Assembly: GCA_025330725.1 (NCBI GenBank)
Contig: JAIWND010000008.1
Coordinates: 62,001-126,000, forward strand
Direction of reading: 5' to 3'
Length of the DNA stretch: 64,000 nt
Source: Chlamydoabsidia padenii
Lineage: Eukaryota > Mucoromycota > Mucoromycetes > Mucorales > Cunninghamellaceae
The position numbers and the translations under genes are program-made. The notes beneath the pieces were generated by a model, which worked only from the letters and a program-made list of their open reading frames with translations, ran no database searches and was not told where the DNA came from. This document shows positions 38,175 through 50,807 of this stretch, piece by piece; the stretch's first letter is position 1; every line of letters starts with the position of its first letter.

Positions 38175-39837
38175 CTAGTCATCACTAAACACAATCTTGC
38201 TGGCCTTGGGAGCATCGGTTGTGTCTTTGAAGAAAGCACCATAAGCACCATGAGCCTTCTTCTTGACAGTGGTTCCAAATTGCATCAATTCCTTGGGCAC
38301 GTTTTGGTTGGCTTGTTTCAACACATTGATCAGTTCACCAGAATGAGCCTTGTCCAAAGGAGTAAAAAAGGTATAAGCGGTACCCTTCTTGCCACCACGA
38401 CCCGTTCGACCAATACGATGAACGTAATTTTCAATCGTCAAGGGAAAAGTCAAATTGACGACATATTCCACATCAGGAATATCCAAACCACGTGCCGCTA
38501 CATCAGTCGCCACCATCACAGGAAAAGAGCCATCCTTGAATTGTTGTAAAGCTTCGGTGCGTTGTTGTTGACTTTTATCACCATGAATGCCCACCGCCTT
38601 GAATCCACTTCGGGTCAATGTGTCCTCCAAACGAGCAGCTTCCTTCTTGTAGAGAGCAAACACCAACACCCGGTTTTTCCTGCTCTTGTGGATCTTCTTT
38701 AACAGATCAATCAGTTTGTATTCCTTGTCCCTGGGATTCTCAACGACTTGAACGATTTGAGTGACATTTTGAGAAGCAGCCAGGTCGGTAGAGCCAATAG
38801 AGATACGGATAGGGTTGGTGAGGTATTCGCTGGCCAATTTGCGCACGGTTTCAGGCCAAGTAGCAGAAAACATGAGGGTTTGGCGATTAGCAGGTGTACA
38901 GTCCATAATCGCCCGAATGTCCTTTTCAAACCCATCGTCCAACATACGATCCGCTTCGTCCAACACCATGTATGATACTTCAGATAAATCGCAATGACCA
39001 TCGTTGATGAGATCGAGTAGACGTCCAGGAGTAGCGACAATGATATCCACCCCTTGCTCCAGTTCTTCACGTTGAGCCGCCTTTGACACACCACCATAGA
39101 GACAGACCGATGTCACACCACATGCTTTACCCGCTTCACAGGCTTGTTCTTGACTTTGCATGGCCAATTCACGAGTAGGAGAGACCACCAACATGGTAGG
39201 TTTTCGAGTGTTGTCTGAATTCTTCTTTTTTTGTTCAAGCAATTTGGAGGAAATGTGCACCAAACCAGGGATAGTAAAACCATAAGTCTTTCCCGAACCA
39301 GTTTCGGCAATACCAATAATATCACGACCAGACAAGGAGACAGGCCAGGTGGTGGCTTGAATGGGAGTAGGTTTGTCGAACTTTTCAAACACCTTCATGA
39401 TGGTTTGGGGAAGACGAGTGTGTTCAAACTTGAGGAGAGGTCGTAATTTGAGATCACCATGGTATTCCACAGCGTGTTCTTTGTTGAATGCTTCAAAGAT
39501 CGATTCAGGCATCGCAGTGAGATCGGGGTGTTCTTCATACTTGTAGCCAGCCAAGGGTACCAAATTGTTAACAGCAGATGAAGTAGGTGCTTGATCGTCA
39601 TTCTTCTTGGTGTCCTTTTTCTTGTCCTTCTTGTCCTTCTTGTCCTTCTTGTCCTTTTTCACCTTCTTGTCCTTCTTTGCCTTCTTGGTGTCGATAGGAT
39701 CTTCAGTACGTTTACGCTTTTCGCCCTGTTAAGTATAAAGACACAGGGTTAATAACAATGATATATACATCCAGTATACCGTCCCGCACTGACGATCTAC
39801 ACAGTCTTATTACTTGATCTAATTTGCTTGGTGACAT
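38175..39837 (-). CDS. DBP3: DEAD-box RNA helicase Dbp3
   Basis: Two exons, 39837-39814 (8 codons) and 39725-38175, give about 524 aa. A Lys/Asp repeat tail (KKDKKDKKDKK) typical of Dbp3 precedes the helicase core. The motifs in order are FEKFDKPTPIQATTWP (Q motif), AETGSGKT (I), PTRELA (Ia), TPGRLLD (Ib), VLDEADRML (II), FSATWP (III), DVAARGLDIPDV (V) and HRIGRTGRGG (VI). Family role: ATP-dependent helper of pre-60S ribosomal RNA processing in the nucleolus. The very short first exon (MSPSKLDQ) is supported by a GTAATA donor and phase-0 joining. GGCGGGATTTGAA at 39931-39943 lies about 95 bp upstream of the start. Confidence 0.93.
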
Positions 39838-40842
39838 GGTTTAGAATACTGATAAAAAAGAGAAAGAAAAGAAAAAGAAAAAGAGAAAAAAAAAAGAAAG
39901 CCTCTTTTCCGTGACTTCAAATACGCTGAGGGCGGGATTTGAATATTTGCTATTGAATCAATGCATACAAGTCCAATGCATTAATTAATTCACCATGATT
40001 GATTATGACCACATGTGAATAGTAAGTTAAGCAAATGGAATAAGCTATCCTTTCAAACTGGTTGGTCTCTTGCTCAATTCTTTGTGCATGACTGACGAAT
40101 CTCGACAACCTATTAAGAGAAATGGGCCAAGCTCCGGGGAACATGTACTACTTTATTTTAATTAGAAAACCATTGCGAGTATATGTACTTTCAAAGTCTT
40201 TGGTTTTCTAGCCGTGCAAGTTGTTATGACAGGATACAAGATCATTCGCCGTGCGGATTTTGAAATTCGCTTGAACGAAAAAGCATCTTCTTTTTCACTT
40301 CCCGACTCTACAAGGTTAATGCAAACCCCCCCCCCCGAAGTGATTTTTTCATGACAGTGAACATGATTCATCAAACAAGTGCTGTAACTCTTACACCTGA
40401 ATGTTAACAAGACAGCGTTCACGAGCCAGCGTTTCAAATCTAATGTGGGACCTGGAAGATTAGACAAATAAAAGATACACATCATTTAAAAAAAGACACA
40501 CACTTAAAAAGACAAGTATTTGTTTCTGATCATTGTTTTATTGGGGGGGGGGGATAAAAGGGGGAGGGGAGGGGTGTAGATTGAAGTAAATGCTGAATGA
40601 AGGGGATAAAATAAAATAAAAAAGAAACAAAGAAATCAGTAAAAGGGGTAGGGGAAGGGGGTAGGGGAAGTGGGGATCAATGTGTGGGGAAAGGGTACTG
40701 GGGAAGACAAAAAAGAGAAGAAGAAAAATACATGTATGAATACAATAAAAGAAATGTGAGAGTGTGTAGGGGGAAAGGGGAGATACTATGTGGATTAAGC
40801 AAATGAATATATAAAAAAAGAAGGACTAGTGGTAGTGATCGA
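39838..40842. other. Intergenic region with promoter motif and G-rich block
   Basis: It contains GGCGGGATTTGAA at 39931-39943 (Dbp3 promoter), a related GCGGATTTTGAAATTC at about 40253-40268, and a strongly G-rich plus strand at 40543-40700 with an 11-G run. No gene is visible. Confidence 0.6.
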
Positions 40843-43800
40843 TTATTGGCAGGCGAATTTCACCATTTCCTTTGCCCATCGTGCAGTATTCTTTGTCGCT
40901 TTGCTTGAATGTCGTCCCATACGGCCATCCTTGAGAAGTTTTGTTACCCATTCGGCATCGAGGTATGGTTTCACATGACCCTTAAATGTTTCCGCAAGAT
41001 CACTATAATAAGATCGAGTTAGATGATATGAGCAAACTATATATACATTTAGTAGTTCCACTTACCCTACTAAACCGATGAGAGCACGAGTCAATTCATC
41101 TGACCGGTTTGGATCCATTGAGAGAGAGCTAATAAATATGAAGATGCTGTTCATATGAGGTAACAACGCTTGAACTAGTCAAAATAATAAAAAATTAGTA
41201 CAATATTTATGATTTTCGTTCATTTGACTTACGATTTGGGCTATTGCGCATTCCTTGGACAATACCAGTGTATGCATCTACACAGCCTTCCAATAATGAG
41301 TTGACATAGTCTATCATTTCAAAGAAGTTGTCATTGTCGGCCCGCATGGTTCCCGCTTGTTGTAATACCATGATGACGACTCCAAGATAAGGTTCAAACT
41401 TGTCACCAATGGCCAAGGCAATATCACCAAAGCATGAGAGGATACAGGGTTTGACGCTTCGGTGGAGAATAGGGCTTTGTAAGTTGGACACCAACAATTG
41501 CATGAATTCGTTACAGTAAGGAGCAGCGGCTTGACCGAGGGCACGACAGATATCACCAATGATACCAATAGCAATAAGACACAATTGATATTCTTGAGGG
41601 TTTTGAAGAGCAGCGCATAGAATAGGCACAAATGTATCAGCATATCGATGGAAATCACCTTCCAAGACGGTGGTCATGGCACCAATAGTCAAAAAAGCAT
41701 CTTCTGTGGTTGTAGCTTGTTTGGAGGACGTGCTCAAGAGTTGAAGCACAACAGTCATGATACGGTCGGATATATGGGCAATGTCTTGAGGTAAACGGCG
41801 GATGCTATTCGTAAGGACACCAAGTAAACTGGATTGCAAGTCAGAGTGTTCAGCACGATCATCAGCATCGAGAATTTGATTCTACAAGATAGTATGACAA
41901 GTTTGTTAGTTGAATGATCCCATAATTTATACTGTTACTTACTTCCATAGCAATAGAAGCTTCAAGACGATCTAATATAGCCAAAACAACCTTCTGGACC
42001 ATGGGAATACAATCGTTGGCCGAAAACATGATTAGAGAAGAGACAGCTTCGTATGCAGAGGTTCGACAATTAGCTTCGTTTCCGCTTCGTTCAGTGAATT
42101 GCAATAGAGCAGTGACGATGCCTTCAAAGTAAGCCGACATGACACTGGTAGGACCTTCGGAGCCAGGACTGGGACCCAATTGTTCAGCAAGATTCATTAA
42201 AGCCCAACAGCAGTTACCAACAATACGAGGGTTATCTTGAAGACCATGTAGCAGAGAGGTGACCAATTCATGCAAATGGACATCGGGGTTGATACAGTTT
42301 GGAAGCAATTCGCACACACGACCCAAGGTCCAAGCAACAGTATCCTTTACGTTGACCACAGGATCTTGCATCATAGTGATTAGAGTAGGGAAGGCCTAAA
42401 AAACAAAGGTAATTAGTACACACATACATACACCTATTTCTTGTTGTAGCCTACTTGATCAACCAATGGAGTAAGCACAGTTTCATCAGGACCATCCAAA
42501 ATAGATCCAAACGCCATAACAGCAGCTTCACGACATCTCCAATCATTGTTTCGAATGTTACTGTCCACAAAAGGTACAATAGGAGCAATAATTGCATTAC
42601 GGACACATTGAGCCAAAAGAGACAGACAAGTAGCAGCAGCCATGGACACATTCCATTCGTCTTCGTCTTCGTCTTCTTCTTGTTTGGTGAGGAGCCATAA
42701 TAACACTGGGATGCTTTGACTGAGAGCTTGACCGGCAAAGTTGTGACAGACACGTTCAGGTTCTTCACCGATTTCGTGAGCCTATCAAAATGTAATCAGA
42801 GAGTTAGTATATATTTAATCATACACTTTACTATATTTGAATTATAATTACATCAGCAATTTCTTCTTTGACTTCCATTTCGACATCACAAACAGTGGAC
42901 CAGAATTCGATAGCTTGCAAGGCCACTTTTTCATCAGGATCGTTCATACCAGACACAGTCAACTATAGAATCATGAATACAAAAATAGTAATTGTGAGTA
43001 TCAATGGAGAGAACGTTGATAATAATAATGATAATAGTAGCAGTGAGTACTTACACCAACCAAAGCCTTTTCCATGTAAAAGTGCATCATGCTGTAGTAA
43101 AGTTGCATAATACGAACCAAACATTCATAAGCATTAACCTTGATTTCAGTTGATTCACTTTGAGTGGCTTCACAGACAACTTGCATAATAAAGTTCCGTT
43201 CACCCTAAAAGAGATTGTGTTAATACGAAGCAGTTTTGTTCCATTCCATCCATACAACCCTATGCCTTTTTTTATTATTATTATTATTCTATTTGAGTCA
43301 CAGTAGTTACTTACTTCACGTTCAAAGTTATCCTTCACAAATTCAAGAGAGTTGTATAATGCCTTGGTAGCTTCCAAACGCACTTCGTTACTATTATATA
43401 ATTAAAATAGAGAGACTGTTAGTCAGCCATTGCGTTCCTTCCTTCTTTGTGTTAAACTTACTTTTGTTCTTCTTTTCGAGCACCTTGGACAACAGCAGTA
43501 AGAATTTCATTTGATTGACCAGACAAGACATTAGGATGCTATTGACCATTAAGATGAATGGGGTTTATTAGTAAAGAGAGAGAGATCCATTGATTTCAGA
43601 GCACAGTGACTTACCACAGCTTCACAAATAAACCCAATTGTTTTCAAAGCGGCTTGTTTAAGATTGGTGTTATCGACGGTAGTGACGTTTTCAAGTAGGA
43701 CACGGATGAGATCTTGCCATTGACCATGAGGTAATTCGATTTCAGCAATGGCAGCAACAACCTATAATAAAGAAAATACCCGAAAGTGATTAGATCATCA

Positions 43801-44482
43801 ATGATGATGGTAAGGATCGATTGATAGTTTACCTGACATGCACCGTGACCAGCAGTTTTCTTTGGTGAAGCCAAGGTCAATAGGACCTAATAAAAGAAAA
43901 GGTAAAGTGTGTTGACTAGTTAGTCCATCCGCAGCAAAATCCAAGAGACTTGTACTTACGGCTTGTTTGATTTGAGTGCGCGTGTTTTCTTCAACTGATA
44001 ACCAACGACGACTTTGTTCTTCTCGACGAGTAGATTCCTATAGAGACAAATGTAGATGTGAGACACAATTGGGTATTTTTTTCCCTTTTGTTTATAAATG
44101 ATGAGTGATTTACCTTTGCTGTCAAAGAGTTCTTCAAAGCAATAGCAGCAGATTGGCGAATGTCGTCGGTCACTTGTTCGTTCGATAAAGCTTGACAGAG
44201 CATCATTGCATAGCTCGTCTAAAAAAAAAAAAGTAGATTAAAAGAAGTTAGATTCGATTCCTATAATTCCTTTTGCCGTTAAACCAACAACCTACATAGT
44301 CTTTCTGAGCAAGGAGTTCCAGTTGTTGAGTAGCATCTTCACGAATGGCACGATCTATACATCAAGACAACAAGTAAATAAGTCAATTAGTATCCACCTG
44401 TCTAGTTTTTTTTTTTTTTTTTGGCTAAAAAGTGAATCTTACCGTGTGAGAGGGAATTAGCGAGAAGAGTGGCAACGTCCAT
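40843..44482 (-). CDS. KAP95: Importin subunit beta-1 (karyopherin beta, Kap95 type)
   Basis: Fifteen exons in reading order: 44482-44443, 44354-44296, 44218-44114, 44037-43960, 43886-43833, 43761-43615, 43538-43462, 43390-43315, 43204-43055, 42962-42852, 42781-42455, 42395-41943, 41881-41233, 41174-41066 and 41002-40843. They give about 864 aa, against 861 for yeast Kap95, with all phases consistent. The whole protein is HEAT repeats. Conserved stretches include FWSTVCDVEMEVKEEIAD, WNVSMAAATCLSLLAQ, DPVVNVKDTVAWTLGRVCEL and NCCWALMNLAEQLGP. Family role: nuclear import receptor that binds importin alpha or cargo directly, FG nucleoporins and RanGTP. A 5'UTR intron is possible, since the nearest promoter motif (TTCACATCCCGCC, 44929-44941) is about 450 bp upstream. 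Confidence 0.94.
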
Positions 44483-44767
44483 ATTATATAGTTAGGGATC
44501 TTCTCCGGTATGTATAGAATTCAGTAGAGTTGAAGATACAGGCCTTTTTTTTGTTATCTTGAGATTCCTGAAAGAGATCGATGAGTCAAGGACAAGTCCC
44601 CCAACCAGCCAACGAATCAAGGAAGATAAAAAGAAAAAGTATCAAGTTAGTAAAGGGTCAAATTATTAGAGACAGTAAAGAAGATCAGACATGGATCATC
44701 AAGATTCTTTTGTATAATTACCGCTATGGATAAAAGAAATCCCAAAGTGTGTGTAGAGGAGTGAAAG

Positions 44768-44828
<61 letters not shown>

Positions 44829-44988
44829 AAGTTCTGGAAAAAAATATTTGGGAACGCGACCTTTTCCAGATGACGCACTGCTGTGACTCCTCAGCACTGT
44901 CTTACCAAAACGAGACAAAGAGACCAAATTCACATCCCGCCGCATTACCACTCACACAACATGATTAAAGAAGATGGTTTTTATTAGA
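44483..44988. other. Importin beta promoter region with long poly(A)
   Basis: A 46-nt A run (44770-44815) and a second of 14 lie here, as does TTCACATCCCGCC at 44929-44941. No gene is seen. Confidence 0.6.
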
Positions 44989-45708
44989 TTAAAGGAATCT
45001 TCGAGCAATCATTTTAATACGACTATCGAATTGACTACTAGTAATGGTGGAGTTCTTTTCATAAAAGGGATTCATCAATATCTAGATAATCAAAAGGAAT
45101 GGGCTTAGTAAAATATGATCCATTTGTAAATTCCGTCTATTCCTTACCTTGATGTATTGTTCATAGACTTCATTAAAAAAGTTTTTGATGCTATCTTCTG
45201 ATTTTTGATCATGTAGCAGCATTAATTTGACATCTAGATCAATGTAGCCCAGTTAGTAAAACAATGATTGATTCCCCCTTTTTTTTATTATCAAAGAAAT
45301 TGACTTACTACCGGCAGTGACAAAACAAGAGACAAAGTACTCATTGAATCGATCAATGGATTTCAGGTACCTATATAACAACCACAAATAAAAAGAAGAT
45401 GAGCCACGAGTGATAGTATCCCAATCCCACCGTTAACTTACATTGCTTGGGTATTCCATTGTACTTCTTCCACAACATCTAAAGCTGCATGGACGATAAA
45501 TTGGTTTAGGTGTTTATGGTCATCACGCTATTCAAAAGTAAAAGGGTTAGTCCAAGCCATCATGATATAGTTCTTTTTTTAGGGGTGAATAAGACTACCT
45601 ACTTACACGGTTTGGGTCATTGATGGATGTTGACCTTGAGGAGGGTATAATTTCGGTTTCGTATATAGGATTGTCTGTTGCCCCAATCACCACAAAGTAA
45701 TATTGCAT
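44989..45708 (-). CDS. TRS20: TRAPP complex subunit 2 (Trs20/sedlin)
   Basis: Five exons, 45708-45607, 45527-45442, 45370-45309, 45233-45148 and 45081-44989, give about 142 aa, against 140 for human TRAPPC2. The start MQYYFVVIGATDNPIYETEI, the following HKHLNQFIVHAALDVVEE and VQWNTQAMYLKSIDRFNEY, and the end NSTITSSQFDSRIKMIARRF are diagnostic of the longin-fold sedlin family. Role: core subunit of TRAPP tethering complexes, which act as Rab1/Ypt1 exchange factors at ER-Golgi and Golgi membranes. All phases agree. A motif variant, TTCAACCCCCGCCC (45791-45804), is about 83 bp upstream of the ATG. Confidence 0.95.
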
Positions 45709-46917
45709 TATTTGGATGGAAGAAGAAAGTGAGCGTCTTTTTTTTTTTTTTTTTTTGGTCCAAAGGGAGCCATTCAAAAAGAATCGTACATTCAACCCCC
45801 GCCCATAGGGTAAATTCCGCCTGTGCCTATCCATCATAAAGTAATAAAGGTCGAGCACCCAAGTGGTATGATGATATGAGAAGTGGCATTGTTTTATTGC
45901 TTTGTATAAACATTCTATCACTATTAAATAAGCTACACATAAGAGAAGAAGGAAAGCCCAAGTATCAAGAAAAGCCATATAGTATCCAACCAAGTCAAGG
46001 GTTCAAATCACACTATGTTAGCTATAGTGAAGGAGTGGTCCTCCAACACCTGTTTTTTTTCTTTTTGTCCAGTGCTTACCTTTTAAAACTAGTCATCCCT
46101 TCCACCAATGTCAGAGCCTTTCGTCAATGAGGTCACACTGATCGTTGATAGTCCACCACAAAAGACCTTGAGTTTACTGAATATATATATAAAAGATGAA
46201 CAAGTCCATGTTCACCCGTTAAAGGAGAGTGCCTATTTTGTTTTTACTTGTCGATGAATAGATAAGACGCCTGATGTGTCGGATTCTTCAAAGTTAGCCC
46301 GGTTGTCGGTTGTCGTCTTTGTTGCTTGATAATGATCAAGTGATCAAGTCGTCCTGATAACTTTATTATTGTCCACGAGTTGTATCCCCGCCTTTGTTAT
46401 TGTTGTCCTTGGTCAATTAGTGTGTCAAGCCGTAAACAGATGTGATACTGGGTAATCCAACATTTGTCTTTAGTGTCACCACACAAGTCAGAAGTATTGA
46501 GGGAATGTTATGCAATAGTCAGAGTCGGGTGGTGATGAGGACGAACTAGTTCAAGAATGAAATAGAGTGAAGAGAGAGAGCGGGAAGAAAAAGGAACAAA
46601 CAAAAAAATAGAGGCCGCTTTTTAAAATCCCGCTTTTGAAATAGGACTCAAGTCTGGAAGTATCCACTCCTTTGATAAAGCCATCCACTGTTAGTAAAAA
46701 AAAAACAGGGGCAAGTATCAAACATGTATACGTCATAACGATGTAATGTAACTGAATGGAAAAAAATAGAAAGGTCGAGAGTGTCGGAGGTTTAAAATAT
46801 TTTTAAACCCTTGATTCATGCAAATGACATCGTTTATCACTAGCGATTATATCATACAGTATGTACATAATGTTTTATTATATCAATGTGTTGTTAAACA
46901 TAGTAAAAGACCAAAAG
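45709..46917. other. 1.2-kb intergenic region
   Basis: Besides the Trs20 promoter motif at 45791-45804, another copy, TTAAAATCCCGC, lies at 46622-46633 with no recognisable gene beside it. Short ORFs on both strands look random. No RNA gene was recognised. Confidence 0.5.
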
Positions 46918-47655
46918 TTATGCATTTTCTTCATGTTTCTTTGCGGCATTGTTCAACCAACTGAGGTAGACATTCCATAAAATACCCAAGGAACTAACAA
47001 ATGGTAATCGAAAAGGTAAAGGCATCCACTTGAAGTTGATCCATTGCACCAAAGGCCATACTTTATAATTAGTGATCAAGGCTGGTATAAATGCATCCTT
47101 TAACCTTTCTTGAGCCCCTTCTAAAGAACCAGTTTCAGCAATACCCATGGTAGTGAAGAATAACAATAACCCTGCTGGTGCAAACAGGCATTGATCAGCC
47201 ACCTAATGAAGCATTATCATCATTTAGGTCCCCATTCTCAGGTTTGTCTCTATCTGTCTTACCATGCGTTTCAAGGCAACAATATCAGCTGAACGTTTAA
47301 TCACTTTTTGAGCGACAGCAGCAGGATTTGCAACAGGTACGGGGAAGAAACGATCCAAAAACATATACCACGTACCGACCATGGGAGCGACGCTAAAGTT
47401 GTAAAGGGCAAATCGAGCATTTCTCGAGATATCAAATTGAAAGGGAGGTGGAGGAGGTATATCATCTGGTTGTAAAGAAGAGGGTAATTGATTGTGTAGA
47501 GTGGAATGATGATGTTGGACTCCTTCTCTATATTTGATCCCTTGCGCCACTCCATCACCTATCATACCAAGAATACCATTGGTGCAACATAATGTCAATA
47601 TTGGCCGCTTATCATAACTTGCTTGATAATGTTGAATCAGTCGACGAAGGACCAT
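46918..47655 (-). CDS. Mpv17/PMP22-family membrane protein (Sym1-like)
   Basis: Two exons, 47655-47263 and 47202-46918, join in phase 0 and give about 225 aa. The start LIQHYQASYDKRPILTLCCTNGILGMIGDGVAQG is the family's first membrane helix and DxxAQ-like motif. FALYNFSVAPMVGTWYMFLDR and, near the end, NYKVWPLVQWINFKWMPLPF and SSLGILWNVYLSW are the Mpv17/PMP22 signature. Four hydrophobic segments are visible. Family members sit in the mitochondrial inner membrane (Sym1/Mpv17) or peroxisomes (PMP22) and affect metabolite balance and mtDNA stability; their transport substrate is unsettled. A Pro-rich insert (about 60-75) is unusual for Sym1. TTTCAAATCCCG at 47826-47837 is about 170 bp upstream. 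Confidence 0.92.
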
Positions 47656-48201
47656 ATCTTTTTTTGGTTGAGTTCTTAATAATCAAAAGAAAGGAAAGAA
47701 GAAGAAAAGGGAAGAGAAGAGAGAGAATTGGAATGGTTATCATTCCTTTCTTTCATGGGATTTTTTAGGATGGTCTTTCGGAGTGATCTATTTATCCCTC
47801 CTCTTGATTTTCTAGATTAAAAACATTTCAAATCCCGAGTCCTAAAATGGATCGCCTCCAATCACAAGAAGCATGAATAAAAAAAAAAAAAAAAAAAAAA
47901 GGACCCACATCGCTACTAAAGGTGACAAATTATATGTTTTTTTTTATTATAAACAAAATGTTATGATGTATGATTAAAACTATGTATATGAAAAGGGGGA
48001 ATGGTAGATGGATGATATTAAAAGGGTAAAAAGGTAGTACCAACCCACCTTATGGGGTAGGCGGTAAAAGAGTAAAGAGGATTTCAAATGCCGACACAGC
48101 ACCCAAAAAGAGTGACAACAACGACAACAACGGCTACTACAGTACTACTACTACTACAACAACAACAATAAATAAACAAATTTACCCATTAAACTAGACT
48201 A
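47656..48201. other. Mpv17-like gene promoter region
   Basis: It holds TTTCAAATCCCG at 47826-47837 and an A run of about 22 at 47879-47900. A (CTA)/(CAA) simple-repeat patch lies at 48116-48172 downstream of the DUF1752-like gene. Confidence 0.6.
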
Positions 48202-49084
48202 TTATGAGGATAAAGCAGCACTAAACCATTGGTCCAAGCGTCCATAACAATGAGATCGACGAAGTCCACCCAAGGATTGAGTTGATGAGGGAGTAGGTTG
48301 TTCAGTTGATGAGGATTCCTTTTGTAGCAGACTAGTTAATAGAGAGACAGGTTTATTATTGATGGTCATCAAAGAGTTGGTATTATTGTCCAAGGAGCAA
48401 GTATAGCTTGAATCATCAGAATACTCGGTATCATCATCGTCATAATAGCAATCCCCTTCTTGATCATAATAGAGTGAGTCCATATCCGAAGCATCTTCAT
48501 CTTCTTCTTCTTCATCATCATCATCTTGATCAATATAGAATTTGGATGACTTTTGTTGTTGTTGAGTAGTAGTGGTGGTGATAGTATGATGCTCCATGGT
48601 TGTCGCATTACAGTTATTCATAATAATTTGAGCTTGAGATGACAAAGATGGTAAAGATCGAGTTCTTACTAGTCTTGTTGTTTGTTGTTTGTTATTGATG
48701 GTATCATTGTTATTATCATTAGTGGTATATAAATCTGTTGATGTAGTGGTGGTATCTTTGGATGATGATGATGATGATGTAGAGTCCAAGATAATAGATG
48801 TGTTTGATTCCAATCGTTTTCGTATCATGGCTTCCCGGTACCATAATCTCCAAGACATGTTTTCTAATCGAAATCCATCCCGGAGGTTACTTTTACATTT
48901 GGTAACAACTATAATAGAAGAAGAGGAATGATGAGTTTTAAAAAGTATTAATACACACACAAGATATACACATACCAGTCCACAAGGATGACAATTGATC
49001 TGTACTTTTACATGAAAAAGTATGATCGTGTTCATGTAATAATCCCATAAAGAAGACTTGCATATCTGTAACCGCATGCACCAT
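48202..49084 (-). CDS. Acidic low-complexity protein with DUF1752-like (AreA N-terminal) motif
   Basis: Two exons, 49084-48976 and 48908-48202, give about 271 aa. The segment SNLRDGFRLENMSWRLWYRE (about residues 43-62) matches the pattern of the fungal DUF1752 region found at the N terminus of AreA/Nit2 GATA factors and in related regulators without a GATA finger. After it come Ser/Thr/Asn runs, an RTRSLPSLSS phosphosite-like patch, and a strongly acidic tract (DDDDEEEEDEDASDMDS, later YYDDDDTEYSDDSS). No zinc finger is present in this model. In AreA this N-terminal module contributes to regulation; a signalling or transcription-cofactor role here is inference. Exon 1 (MVHAVTDMQVFFMGLLHE) is supported by a GTATGT donor and mat­ching phase. 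Confidence 0.75.
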
Positions 49085-50181
49085 GATAATGATTGAGAAT
49101 GTAGAAAAGAAAGGGAAAGAAAGGATTGTCTCTTTCCCCCCCTTTTTCTCTATTTTTTGAAATGCCCAGGTTTTCCAATTCCGACTTTCATTGGGGTTCT
49201 CCATTTGCCCCAAAAAAAGACAGGTTGTTTACCCCTTTTATTTTATTTTTCGATATATGCTTGCACATCAATAACAAATACCGCAATAGACATGGGTAAA
49301 AAAAAAAAAAAAATCATTTTCCTATCTTTGTACATCAATACTTTATTATAAAAAAACAACATATATATATCTTGGTCTAGTATTATATCTAATATTATAT
49401 AAAGTCTATTCTATACTATGCAATGCTATACTATAGTGGGTTGTATCTTTGATGTTTAGAGGTCCAATCTATAAAGAATAAAAGAATCATTAGATAAGGT
49501 ATGATATGGATTTATTTTTTCCCCTCCTTACCTTTCCCACCCCCCCTCCCTTCTTGATCACTTTATTGTATATCATCATCACCCATCACTCCCTCTTTTT
49601 ATGTTACCCGTGTTTACTCCGTTGACTTTTTACCCAAAAGATAAAGATAAAGCATGATCGCCCCTTGTAATAAATGATTAAAAAGGTCAAGAGTCATACA
49701 TGTTTATATTGCCTTTGTTAATCCAGTGTCATCGGAAAGTCCCGTTGTGGTATTTTTGAAATGGAGATCGATAGCATTCCTATCACGGCACAAGATCATT
49801 ACCGTGCCGATACCCACAAATGGCACAAACATTCTCAGGCTGAGCTAAGAGAGAATAGTGTTAGTGACACCATGTTTGTAGCACTTTTTTCTTACCGCCC
49901 AATCCCCCCTTTGGAATATGTTGGTCTACCCTTTGTTTGTTTATTCAAAAAGTCGATCTACACCCTATCTGTCAATCGGAAGGAAGGACAGACAAGTTCC
50001 CCCATACACAATCCCGATTTGTTGTTCTAAATTGTAACCAGAGATCACCATTTGTCGTAACACATCCTATCTTGCGCTTTTGGCTTGTGTGTATGTGTCG
50101 GGTATTTATTTTTGAGTCCTCGTATCTAAAATATACCAATTTTTATATGTAAGTGTCACACCTACATAGGCTTATTTCAGT
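49085..50181. other. Gene-poor intergenic region
   Basis: A/T-rich, with ATATTATAT repeats at 49380-49430. A plus-strand ORF of 89 codons (49761-50030) has no domain, no splice signals and a random-looking composition, so I do not call it. A possible second exon of the small membrane ORF at 50182-50418 could start at 49475 after a TATAG acceptor, but would need an intron of about 700 bp. Confidence 0.4.
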
Positions 50182-50418
50182 TCACACACAAAACCATATT
50201 AATGTTTTTACCTTTTGTTCATCGATTAGACCGCCCCAAGGTAGATCCAGACCTATGTGTGCACCACCACCCAAAATAAAGCAGTAGACTGTTAAAAATG
50301 AGTACATGTCAACTTTATTTTTACCAATGCATTTCTTGGCAAGACGAGTTCCTTCCCTTAAAATCAAGTTCCCATTAGCAAGCAATAGAAGAGGGTAATA
50401 GTAGTTGTATTTCAACAT
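50182..50418 (-). CDS. Possible small hydrophobic protein, unknown
   Basis: An uninterrupted 78-codon frame starts MLKYNYYYPLLLLANG and contains two hydrophobic stretches, PLLLLANGNLIL and MYSFLTVYCFILGGG, separated by a basic loop KKCIGKNK. Composition is protein-like rather than random. A GTAAAA donor after LIDEQK (50214-50213) suggests that it may splice to an unseen exon instead of ending at VKTLIWFCV. I do not recognise a family. No near copy of the promoter motif is found, although GGGGCGGGGAAACT lies about 200 bp upstream. Treat as a candidate only. Confidence 0.3.
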   Translation of the reverse strand: MLKYNYYYPLLLLANGNLILREGTRLAKKCIGKNKVDMYSFLTVYCFILGGGAHIGLDLPWGGLIDEQKVKTLIWFCV

Positions 50419-50807
50419 GGTTCAATGGAAGGGTCACCACCATTGAAAGAATCCAGTGCAACAGGTCAGTTGTTGAAGATGTCGAGACATGATACAAATA
50501 TTGATGTTATAAGATATATTGGCACCAGTTGATGTTGTAGTAGTGTTTGTCATTACATAGTACATACATTTCCGTCGTCATTGTTAAAGAAAGTAAGAAA
50601 GAAAAAAAGAGGGGCGGGGAAACTGGTTTGCCTCAGGGCATCCACAGATATTCCCGCTTAATTAGGTGGGGTTTGACATATCGGCGCTTGAATTTTACAA
50701 ACATAGTGGGAAAAAATAAATAAGGCACAGTGGTCCACTTCAAATTCCCACTTCACTTCTCTCTTCCATTCTTACCCCTTTTTTACCTCTTACTTTATTT
50801 TTTCAAA

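Noticed and set aside
49761..50030. 89-codon plus-strand ORF
   Set aside because: No recognisable domain; composition and lack of splice signals suggest chance.
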